NCBI GenBank assembly: GCA_964457755.1
Contig: CAYWGC010000011.1
Coordinates: 10,301 to 74,300, forward strand
Origin: Tharpella sp964457755
GTDB lineage: Bacteria; Desulfobacterota; Anaeroferrophillalia; Anaeroferrophillales; Tharpellaceae
DNA: 64,000 bases
Reading direction: 5' to 3'
Shown: positions 1-7,689 of the stretch, piece after piece
Position numbering within the stretch: position 1 is the stretch's first letter
Layout of the letters: each line of letters begins with the position of its first letter
Notes under the pieces: generated by a model
Databases searched by the model: none
Told to the model about the DNA's origin: nothing
What the model saw: only the letters and a program-made list of their open reading frames with translations
Made by a program: the position numbers and the translations under genes

Positions 1-1305
1 ACCTGTAAAATCTGGCATCTCCTCTTCAAGCAGGTAGTCTTCTGGCAACTCAATATCATTTTCCAGAGGAGCCATCACATCATTCGAAAACTCTTTTTGC
101 TGACCCTCAGAAACCCCGGACAACAAATCTTCGGCATCCACCCTGGGAACAACTAACTCAGAGAACTCAACCTCTGTGTCTTTAACAACATCATCTTTCT
201 CAGAATCCTTAAATTCAGGTTCTGGTAGACTCTCTGCGACTGCATCTTCACCTTTTGAGATTTCGTCCAAAAGATCGTCAATATCACTTAAATCATCTTC
301 GCAGAAATCAATCTCCCCATCAAGTTCCTCCGTTGGCAAAGAAGCCGCTTCACTCTTCACTTCCACCATTTCATTTTCAGCAGTCAAGCCAGCACTTTTC
401 AGTTCGGCCAAAACAGGATCGTCATTTTCAGGACGCTCGGGGATTTCGACCTCCGTAAATTCATCGTCAGCAAGCAAAGCATCGACATCTCCGGCAACAA
501 ATTCTGATGAATCTTCTTCAGACGAACTTTCAATTATGTTTTCAGCCTCAGTAGCTACCTCCAAACTCTCTTCGACTACCGTGTCATCATCCACGTTCGG
601 CCCGACATCGCTGACCTTATCAGCATCGGTTTCGACCTCAGCAGATTCTGCAGAACCGGACTCAAGATCATCCAAAGTATCATTGAAATCGTCAAGATCG
701 AGATCATCTGACAGTTCACCTTCGGGCTCCGCTTGCATAATCTCAACGCTAGCAGAATCAACCTCCAAAAAAGACTCTGACATCTTACCATCTTCAAGCC
801 CGGGAATCTCATCAAGGGGCAACCCTTCTTCGACAATTTCAGTAAGCTCAACTATTGTGACAGGAATATCTTGCGGCTCAGACATCTTTTCGCCCTCTTC
901 TATTTCTTGCACGACTCTCTTTTTTATTAGATCCCGACCAGTAGCCTGGATCAAGCATTCATGTAAATCATCTCTGCCAAAAGGTAATGTCAAAGTATTT
1001 TCAGAGGAAAGAATCTGCCTGATTTCATCCAGGTTTTCCCCGAATGGTTCAAAGATTCCGACAATCGGCAGGGCTGGATTGTTGTGACGCAGATCTTCCA
1101 ATAACTCTAAACTCTCGCTTGAAGAGGAAAATGCCGAATCAAAAAGCAAAACATCAGGCTTTGATTCGGCAAGCAACTCCTGCAAATGAACTGCGTCCAC
1201 AGCGATCCGGCACTCGCTATCGAAATCCGCCAATGCGGTCTCAATAAAAGCTGCGAGAGGCTTCTTACTGCAAGCTATAATAATTTTCGCCATCACTTCA
1301 CTCAT
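1..1305 (-). CDS. Acidic protein with degenerate receiver-like N-terminus (partial, runs off left edge)
   Basis: The minus-strand frame stays open from ATG 1305 (alternative ATG 1293, same frame) to base 1, at least 431 codons, so the C-terminus is outside the window. The first ~105 residues have the pattern of a response-regulator receiver: MAKIIIACSKKP as strand 1, then VLLFDS with an Asp where the phospho-acceptor sits, but the paired acidic residues near the N-terminus and the conserved Lys before Pro are missing. The rest is extremely rich in Glu, Asp and Ser, with repeats such as DDLDLDDFNDTLDDL, and looks like a disordered linker. It lies 116 bp downstream of the secreted protease gene on the same strand. 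Function is unknown; a scaffold or signalling protein is a guess. Confidence 0.75.
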   Translation of the reverse strand, partial: MSEVMAKIIIACSKKPLAAFIETALADFDSECRIAVDAVHLQELLAESKPDVLLFDSAFSSSSESLELLEDLRHNNPALPIVGIFEPFGENLDEIRQILSSENTLTLPFGRDDLHECLIQATGRDLIKKRVVQEIEEGEKMSEPQDIPVTIVELTEIVEEGLPLDEIPGLEDGKMSESFLEVDSASVEIMQAEPEGELSDDLDLDDFNDTLDDLESGSAESAEVETDADKVSDVGPNVDDDTVVEESLEVATEAENIIESSSEEDSSEFVAGDVDALLADDEFTEVEIPERPENDDPVLAELKSAGLTAENEMVEVKSEAASLPTEELDGEIDFCEDDLSDIDDLLDEISKGEDAVAESLPEPEFKDSEKDDVVKDTEVEFSELVVPRVDAEDLLSGVSEGQQKEFSNDVMAPLENDIELPEDYLLEEEMPDFTG

Positions 1306-1421
1306 CTTCACAAACTAATTTGACATATTATTTTCCGTTCAAAAACCCTTTACCCCAAGGACTCTTTTTTTGCAACCGCTGCAGAGCCATAAAACCGGAC
1401 AATACAACAATATCCAAAACC

Positions 1422-3329
1422 TTAATCTAAAGGTACAGCACTCAAACCAGCTTTCCAGGTAGTCGATTTATTATCGTAAAGAAGAAAGGCCGTAACCGGC
1501 TGATCGGTTTCAACAACCATAGTGCCACCAGTCAAAGTCTGTTGAAAAAGCGTCCAAACTGGATAGTTTATGCTACCGTTGGCCGGGATTGGCGGAGTCG
1601 TCATCTGGTATGCTGAAGTGCCGGCCCCGTCATAATAGCTAAAACTGATACGCGCATCCACGTCATTAGGGTTGCAGATCAAGACAAATGAACGCCAATC
1701 TTGGTCCACCGCAAGGTGAGGAAAGAGAAATTTTCGATGGAGTGAATCTTTCAGATCAATATCATACATGGTAGCAGAATCGCTATCGCCTATCAGCGCC
1801 AGACCTTTCAAGGAGTCTGTCGAAGAGACCTTAATCCAACCCTCAGTACCACTGGCAGTTGCGGTGGCAAAAACTTCCTGTCCATAAGCAGCAATCAGTT
1901 TTGACTCACTGCCTAAATGGTCGCCATTGGCCGCGTAGTAATCGATCCTGGCCTGATTATTTTTGACATGGTAATTGGCCAGGGCTAGACCGGTCCAGCG
2001 GCTACTGGTGGTAGAGAAATAGGGAATATAGCTGAAGTGGGTATAATTAACTGAGTCCTCCGGTTCATAAGCCATCCACTCCGATATAAACGGTTCTATC
2101 GTGGAGACCAAACGACAGGCCCCGTTGCCGGCTAGCGCCCCATAAACATGGATAGCCACAAGACGATATGTCTGGGTCGTTTTATCGAACCGCCAGACGG
2201 GAGCACCACTCTGACCTGCTGAAGTATCGGCCTTATGCAGAAGCACGCGATCGGCAACCCCCTCATAACCAAGCACTTCATCATAATCATACCACATATC
2301 ATAACTGTTAGTCTCATTCTGAACCGCCCCCGGATAACCGGCAAGGTTGATCACCGACGGCGTACTGTCATACTCAACCGGAATAAAGGTTGAGATCCCG
2401 GCAAAGCTCTGCGGCAGCTTAACAACTCCGTAATCGTATTCGAAACCGCCCGAATGATCAATGTAAACAGAATTGCTCTCAAGCTTTTGAGCTGAAACAG
2501 TTCCGAAGGGTTCGTAAATAGTCCCTCCTTGATTGTCCTGAGATTGAGCCGGGGTCACCTTCATGGATTGAGACCACACTTTAAGCTCCTGATCCCATAA
2601 GTTGTGGCCACAGGTCAAGACACAGTTAGAGGCAATCAAAGCCCCTGAGCCTCTATAGCTATCACCTGCGACCATAAAATCAAGATAACAGATGGTATTC
2701 CAGGGATAACTTGTAATATCGTCATTAACTGCGACCCTGACCCGGTCATCGTTACCTTGAATCGATTCCCTCAACAAAGGCAGGTTTTCTTCAGTTAGAA
2801 CTCCAGCATTTAGATCAGTCCTGAAGGTGTCGCTACCAACAACTCTCTCAAGAGGAGGATCAACAGCTCCCCGAGCAGCCTTTTTAAAAAATGGTTGTTT
2901 GACGCGGCGTGGGGTTAGCGGCGGTTGGCGAGTTATCATTCCTGCCGAACCCGGGGTTGCGAGTTCGCACAACTTCGAACCATTCAATAAAATCCTGGCC
3001 TCTGCTGCCCGCAACAGGCGCGCTTCAGGCTTTAGCATTTCAAGTGCCAGACAGGTTTTGCCGGCAGCATCAAAAAACTCGTACTCCTTCCATTTATAAA
3101 AGGTATTCTCAATCACCTGACAAACCAGATGATCAGCCGATTCAGATTCGATACCTATCGGACAATCAATAACCGGCAGAGCCTCAATAACAACTGATTT
3201 TTCAGCCAGATGTGCACCTAGGTCAGACCATTTAACAACCTCTCCAGGCCCAGCCAGAACCGATGACTGCAGAGCAACTATTACAATCAGACTTAAAACT
3301 GCGCGAAAACAATTTTTGAAATTCGGCAA
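1422..3329 (-). CDS. Secreted V8-like (trypsin-fold) serine protease with C-terminal beta-repeat module
   Basis: 635 aa with a signal peptide at residues 1-26. Residues ~190-420 show the chymotrypsin-fold triad in V8/glutamyl-endopeptidase style: His242 in LTCGHN, Asp299 in EYDYGVVKL, and Ser374 in SAGQSGAPVW. Residues 30-185 are a pro-like region of unknown fold. Residues 434-635 hold two copies of a ~100-residue beta-rich repeat (start YIPYF..WTGLALAN and FLFPH..W..FVLICNP) that recurs in the next gene and in the gene at 24707-27832. The protein is expected to be exported and to cleave proteins outside the cytoplasm; the substrate is unknown. The gene follows the PKD/FecR gene by 45 bp on the same strand, so the two are probably co-transcribed. 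The protease call is firm; the role is inferred. Confidence 0.85.
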   Translation of the reverse strand: MPNFKNCFRAVLSLIVIVALQSSVLAGPGEVVKWSDLGAHLAEKSVVIEALPVIDCPIGIESESADHLVCQVIENTFYKWKEYEFFDAAGKTCLALEMLKPEARLLRAAEARILLNGSKLCELATPGSAGMITRQPPLTPRRVKQPFFKKAARGAVDPPLERVVGSDTFRTDLNAGVLTEENLPLLRESIQGNDDRVRVAVNDDITSYPWNTICYLDFMVAGDSYRGSGALIASNCVLTCGHNLWDQELKVWSQSMKVTPAQSQDNQGGTIYEPFGTVSAQKLESNSVYIDHSGGFEYDYGVVKLPQSFAGISTFIPVEYDSTPSVINLAGYPGAVQNETNSYDMWYDYDEVLGYEGVADRVLLHKADTSAGQSGAPVWRFDKTTQTYRLVAIHVYGALAGNGACRLVSTIEPFISEWMAYEPEDSVNYTHFSYIPYFSTTSSRWTGLALANYHVKNNQARIDYYAANGDHLGSESKLIAAYGQEVFATATASGTEGWIKVSSTDSLKGLALIGDSDSATMYDIDLKDSLHRKFLFPHLAVDQDWRSFVLICNPNDVDARISFSYYDGAGTSAYQMTTPPIPANGSINYPVWTLFQQTLTGGTMVVETDQPVTAFLLYDNKSTTWKAGLSAVPLD

Positions 3330-3374
3330 CGTTACCTACCTCCCCAACTATCCACCATTAAATCACAACCCATC

Positions 3375-5993
3375 CTACTCAACAGCCTCGGCGTTGATCC
3401 CAGCAAAATAGGCACCCCCACTTTTTCTATTACTATAGAGAGCAAATCCGGCGAGGCCGGTTGATGAAGTAATTTCGATTTTGCCGCCAATCTCAGAATG
3501 ACCCGCGAAAAGGGTAGACAATTCATAACGGGCACTGCCTTGGGCCGCAATTATCCGGTCAACCGTAGCGCCGACCTCTCCCAACTGATTGAGATTGACG
3601 ATTCGCACAGAAGCCACTTGGGCCGCAGGGTTACAGAGTAATAGAGTAGTATCCCAGGTCGTATCTTGAGCGACATGAGGAACTATCAGGTTACGGCTCA
3701 AGTTCTCAACAAAGGGAATATCTGCCATCAACGATGGAGCCCCGCCCGTCCCGATAAAGGCCAGGCCGTTTAAAGGCCCATCTGAATCGACCTGGATCCA
3801 GCCCCGGCTGACCGTCGGTGGAGCCAGGGCAAGGGAGTACTGCCCCCAAATATCTATTGGAACCGTTATCCCGACCTGAACCGTACCGGCTTCGTTATAA
3901 ATCGTAACTCGAGGCTCAAGCGCGCCAAAAATATCCGGGTTGGCCAGGGCCAGGCCAGTCCAATCTCCATTTTCAGACGAGAAATAGGGCAGGTAGTAGG
4001 AGAAAGTCAAAGCTGAAAAGCGAAAGCCGGAATCTTCAGCTACGGCATTGATACCAGCATAATATGAACCGCCACTTTTAAGATTGCTGTAAAGGGCAAA
4101 GGCAGCCACCCCGCTATCATATGAGGTTATCAGGATTTTCCCGTTTTTCAGGTTAGCGCCTGAAAATAGCGATGCCAAAGGATACTCCCCGCTCCCCATA
4201 GCGGGCAACTCAAAACTTTCAATCCCCTGGGAAAAACCGCTCTGGTCAACCAACTCGAAATAGACGTCATTCGTAAAATTATGCGGATTACAGAGCAATA
4301 TTGAAGTATCCCAAGTCGTGTCTTGGGCGACATGCGGGATCACCAGATTAGTCGCTAACTCCGAGACAAAAGGAATATCCGCCATCAAGTCTTGCGCCCC
4401 ATTTAAACCGATGAAGGCCAGCCCGGAAAGAGGCTGGTGCGAGTTAACCAACATCCACCCGGCAGCATTCTGTCCGCCGGCTACGGGCAGAGACTCCTGG
4501 CCCCCGACCGCAATAAGTTTTTTCTCAGTACCGAGTAGGTTTCCGGCCCTATCATAGACCGAGACCTGAACTAAAGCATTAGCTGCGGGGTTGTCGTTGG
4601 CCAAGCCAAGCCCGGTCCAGTTGCCATTACTGGAAGAGTAATAGGGTACATAATAGTTGTAGGCACCATTAACATAGCCGCCCGTGTCAGTTGCAGTCAG
4701 AGTACCTCCCGCCCCGACTTGGGTGACCACACCAGTATCGAGATTAGTTACCTCAACCACACCCTCCTGCACAGATACGGTACTGACATCATTGATCTGC
4801 GAGACAGCAAAAGTGGTACCCTTGATGCTGGTGTGAACGCGGTTGGTTTCAACCTGAAACTTTTCGGCTCCGGCATAGCCTTTCGGAAAATAAAACTCAC
4901 ACACCCCGTCTATCAATCTACCATACACATCAATCATTGGTGTTGTCGCAAATTTACGAATCTTAACCTCATAAGTACTATTTTCATTGACCCGGGTCAC
5001 AGCTCCAGCTCTATGACGCAAAAGAATCTCCACGCCGGGCCCGGTTTTTACCCGCGAACCGTTATAGAGAAGAGTCTGCGCAATACCGGTTACCTTCTGA
5101 CCATTAATAATTACCTCTTCAACATAGGCCCAGGCTTCACCTTCTCCTTCCTGATAACCAGGGGCAATAACATAGGGCTCGGCAGCCGGGTTGGTTACCG
5201 TGAAACTGGCAGTAGTTTCGGCCTCACCCCCCTTACCATCGCTGACCACGACCTTAAGTGAATGAGCACCGATTGTGGGTCCCGACCAATTGACAGTTGT
5301 CGTGGTGACCCCGCTCTGTAAAGCCCCGTCCAGATACCAAGCATAACTTAGAGTATCCCCATCCACATCGGCAGCTGTAGCCGTAAAATTTATCGGACTG
5401 CCAACTATCGGCTGTGCCGGAGTGTAGTTTAAAGATACGGTTGGCACATGGTTGCCGGGTGCGGTTGAGGATGCGTCGAGCATTGCTGAAACCGTAAGAT
5501 ACCCAGAATCAGGACCGTACTCACCAAGATATTCGTCAACTCTAACGCAGATGCAAACGTTAGCCCCATAAGTCTTTATAGCAGCGGTCAACACAGCCGG
5601 AATCGCGACTGACACATCAAAATTTTTCTGCTCACTGGCCCCTAAGTCAACCCGATATTCTGATTCTAAGTCGCTGTCGACCCCTCCACCCAATTGAATC
5701 TCAACAATAATAAGGGCCGAGCGTAGATATTCGTTCGCAGTTACAGTCCCCTGAGCCCGCAAAGTCCCAGTGCCCAAGGTTCCTTGATATAAACGGCCGA
5801 TACCCATTATTCCCGTATCTTTATATGCACCCAAATTTGCTCCAGAAATCGTATAGGAAATCGACTGGATGCCATCCTTTGGCTCAACCGGATAAACCCC
5901 GGAAACCGCCAGAGCCTGGGAACCGGCAAAGCAAAACAGTAATAAGAAAGCGGTCAAAAAGGTTATTATTACACAAAATATTGATTTTTTCAT
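3375..5993 (-). CDS. Secreted PKD-FecR protein with duplicated C-terminal beta-repeat module
   Basis: The ATG at 5993 is chosen because AGAGGT lies just upstream and a classic signal peptide follows (MKKSIFCVII to SQALA); an upstream in-frame start at 6023 lacks both. From this start the protein is 872 aa. Residues ~185-268 look like a PKD or cadherin-like Ig fold (DVDGDTLSYAWYLDG, then SDGKGG). Residues ~295-435 match the FecR pattern, with TSIKGTTFAVSQ and VSVQEGVVEV. Residues ~447-655 and ~664-872 are two near-copies of a 205-residue module, each of two ~100-residue repeats with YYxPYxSS..WTGL and IPHVAQDTTWDT. The close similarity suggests a recent in-gene duplication. FecR domains here are probably structural ligand-binding folds, since no sigma factor is nearby. 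Exact function is unknown. Confidence 0.8.
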   Translation of the reverse strand: MKKSIFCVIITFLTAFLLLFCFAGSQALAVSGVYPVEPKDGIQSISYTISGANLGAYKDTGIMGIGRLYQGTLGTGTLRAQGTVTANEYLRSALIIVEIQLGGGVDSDLESEYRVDLGASEQKNFDVSVAIPAVLTAAIKTYGANVCICVRVDEYLGEYGPDSGYLTVSAMLDASSTAPGNHVPTVSLNYTPAQPIVGSPINFTATAADVDGDTLSYAWYLDGALQSGVTTTTVNWSGPTIGAHSLKVVVSDGKGGEAETTASFTVTNPAAEPYVIAPGYQEGEGEAWAYVEEVIINGQKVTGIAQTLLYNGSRVKTGPGVEILLRHRAGAVTRVNENSTYEVKIRKFATTPMIDVYGRLIDGVCEFYFPKGYAGAEKFQVETNRVHTSIKGTTFAVSQINDVSTVSVQEGVVEVTNLDTGVVTQVGAGGTLTATDTGGYVNGAYNYYVPYYSSSNGNWTGLGLANDNPAANALVQVSVYDRAGNLLGTEKKLIAVGGQESLPVAGGQNAAGWMLVNSHQPLSGLAFIGLNGAQDLMADIPFVSELATNLVIPHVAQDTTWDTSILLCNPHNFTNDVYFELVDQSGFSQGIESFELPAMGSGEYPLASLFSGANLKNGKILITSYDSGVAAFALYSNLKSGGSYYAGINAVAEDSGFRFSALTFSYYLPYFSSENGDWTGLALANPDIFGALEPRVTIYNEAGTVQVGITVPIDIWGQYSLALAPPTVSRGWIQVDSDGPLNGLAFIGTGGAPSLMADIPFVENLSRNLIVPHVAQDTTWDTTLLLCNPAAQVASVRIVNLNQLGEVGATVDRIIAAQGSARYELSTLFAGHSEIGGKIEITSSTGLAGFALYSNRKSGGAYFAGINAEAVE

Positions 5994-6038
5994 GATACCT
6001 CTAATAAAACAGTTCAGACACATCGGATAAAAAAATTA

Positions 6039-6234
6039 GTATCTATTCAACAACCTCATAAAGTTACTAAAGAAAGCATCGAACATCGCTTCGCCCACTC
6101 CGAAGATGGATACCCCAAGGGCACTTCCTCACTTCGTTCAGGCGCAAGCTCAGCCCGCTTCGGGCTAAAAACCCTCGCCGGAGGTCTGTCCCCACATCGA
6201 GACAGCTTGAAACCAGAATACGCTGAATAGATAC
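6039..6234. repeat. Intergenic 196-bp element bounded by 11-bp inverted repeats
   Basis: GTATCTATTCA at 6039-6049 is matched in inverse orientation by TGAATAGATAC at 6224-6234. Inside lie the hairpin AGCCCG-CTT-CGGGCT (6152-6166), the 17-mer CCCCAAGGGCACTTCCT near 6113 (also present inverted near 48760), and CCCCACATCGAGACA near 6191 (also near 16403). The stretch has no convincing coding frame. It resembles a small non-autonomous mobile element or a composite of dispersed intergenic repeats. Confidence 0.5.
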
Positions 6235-6252
6235 AAAAATTGTTTCAATAAT

Positions 6253-7689
6253 TTACTGATTCTCGGCCAAATCGCCATATTTTTCCCGGTATTCTTTTAA
6301 CTTGTTTCGCAAAGTTCTGATACTGATACCAAGTTGAGCAGCGGCATGGGTGCGGTTTGAATCAACTTCATGCAGGGTTTTGTAGATCATATAACGTTCA
6401 ACTTCGGCCAAAGTAGTTCCTGCAGGTAAGGGCAGATCGGTCATAGAATCGGGGCTTGAAGTAACAGCCTGAGCTGTATCCAGAGATGTTTTTTCAGGTA
6501 ATGGTGGCAACAGCTCCAAGTCCGGCATGACTTCGGGATCAATAAAAAAATCTTCAAGTTCCAGATATGGGCCATCGGCCAAAACCACAGCCCGTTCCAC
6601 CATATTCTCCAATTCGCGAACGTTACCGGGATAGTTATGGTTTAGGAGAAAACGTCGAGCCCCATCTGCCAAACCTTGAAAACTACGTTTATTAAGTTGG
6701 CTGTATTGCTTGATAAAACGCTCCAAAAGAAGCTCTACATCCTGAAGGCGATCACGCAATGGGGGAATGGTTAAAGGAATTACGTTAAGCCGGAAAAAGA
6801 GATCCTGACGAAAATTTCCGGCTGCGACCTCCTGCTGCAGATCCCGGTTGGTGGTCGCAATTATCCTGACATCAACCGAAATCGGCTGGCGCCCGCCGAG
6901 ACGATCAACCTCACCCTCCTGAATAACCCGCAAGAGTTTACTCTGTAGAGGAAACGCCATCTCGCCGATCTCATCGAGTAAGAGGGTGCCACCGTCAGCC
7001 TGTTCAAATTTGCCGATTTTTCTCTGCAGGGCACCGGTAAAGGCCCCTTTTTCAAAACCAAAAAGCTCGCTTTCCAGAAGATTTTCGGGCAGGGCCGCAC
7101 AATTTATCGCAACCAACAGTTTGTCGGCCCGAGGGCTCTGCTTCTGGATAAAGCGGGCCAGAAGCTCTTTGCCAGTACCGCTCTCACCCTGAATCAGAAC
7201 TGTCGCCCGAGACGCTGCCGCCTTTTGCGCCAGGCGCATCATTCTGACCATGCGCGGATCGCCAAAGAGCAACTCACCCTTGCGATCATGTTCCGGGATA
7301 GAAGATCTAAGTTTTACAACCTCGACAACTTTTTCAGCGAGATCCGCCAAAGAAAAACTTTTCTTTAATAGATAGTCAACCGCACCGGCCCGAATCGCCG
7401 TCACCGCCCCATCGACCGTGGGCCGGGCAACAACCGGCAAAACTGCAAGATCGGGATAGGTGCGACGCAAATAGAGTATCAGGTTCTCACCCTTAAAATC
7501 GCAATCAAGCTCTCCTACAAGGAGAGCTACGGGAGCCTCTGCCGCCAGAACCCGGTCGACATCAAGCAACGGTAGCGTTGTTGCCGTCACCTCGAAACCC
7601 GCCTTTACAAGAATTTGCGAAAGCGCCTCGGTAAACTGTACATCACTATCGCAGAGAACTACTTTAATGAGCGACTCTCCTGTTGCCAT
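6253..7689 (-). CDS. Sigma-54-dependent activator with a phospho-Asp-less receiver
   Basis: 478 aa, NtrC architecture. Residues ~8-125 are a receiver in which the phospho-acceptor position is Gly59 (LLVGELDCDFKG), while the N-terminal acidic pair (CDSD) and a Lys near residue 109 remain. Residues ~140-370 are an AAA+ domain with Walker A GESGTGKE (168-175), GAFTGA at 215-220, which contacts sigma-54, and Walker B LLLDEIGE. The C-terminus holds a Fis-type helix-turn-helix (RTHAAAQLGISIRTLRNKL). It should drive sigma-54 promoters without classical phosphorylation. The start overlaps the upstream TPR gene by 31 bp. AGGAGAG lies inside the gene, 6 nt before ATT at 7668, where the receiver begins, so the true start could be that ATT codon; the ATG at 7689 has a weak ribosome site. 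Confidence 0.9.
   Translation of the reverse strand: MATGESLIKVVLCDSDVQFTEALSQILVKAGFEVTATTLPLLDVDRVLAAEAPVALLVGELDCDFKGENLILYLRRTYPDLAVLPVVARPTVDGAVTAIRAGAVDYLLKKSFSLADLAEKVVEVVKLRSSIPEHDRKGELLFGDPRMVRMMRLAQKAAASRATVLIQGESGTGKELLARFIQKQSPRADKLLVAINCAALPENLLESELFGFEKGAFTGALQRKIGKFEQADGGTLLLDEIGEMAFPLQSKLLRVIQEGEVDRLGGRQPISVDVRIIATTNRDLQQEVAAGNFRQDLFFRLNVIPLTIPPLRDRLQDVELLLERFIKQYSQLNKRSFQGLADGARRFLLNHNYPGNVRELENMVERAVVLADGPYLELEDFFIDPEVMPDLELLPPLPEKTSLDTAQAVTSSPDSMTDLPLPAGTTLAEVERYMIYKTLHEVDSNRTHAAAQLGISIRTLRNKLKEYREKYGDLAENQ

Noticed and set aside
176..1087. 303-codon plus-strand frame rich in Ser
   Set aside because: It is the antisense shadow of the acidic gene on the minus strand; its Ser runs mirror Asp/Glu codons and it has no ribosome site.
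4719..5261. 180-codon plus-strand frame within the PKD/FecR gene
   Set aside because: Antisense to a clear secreted protein; no family features or ribosome site.
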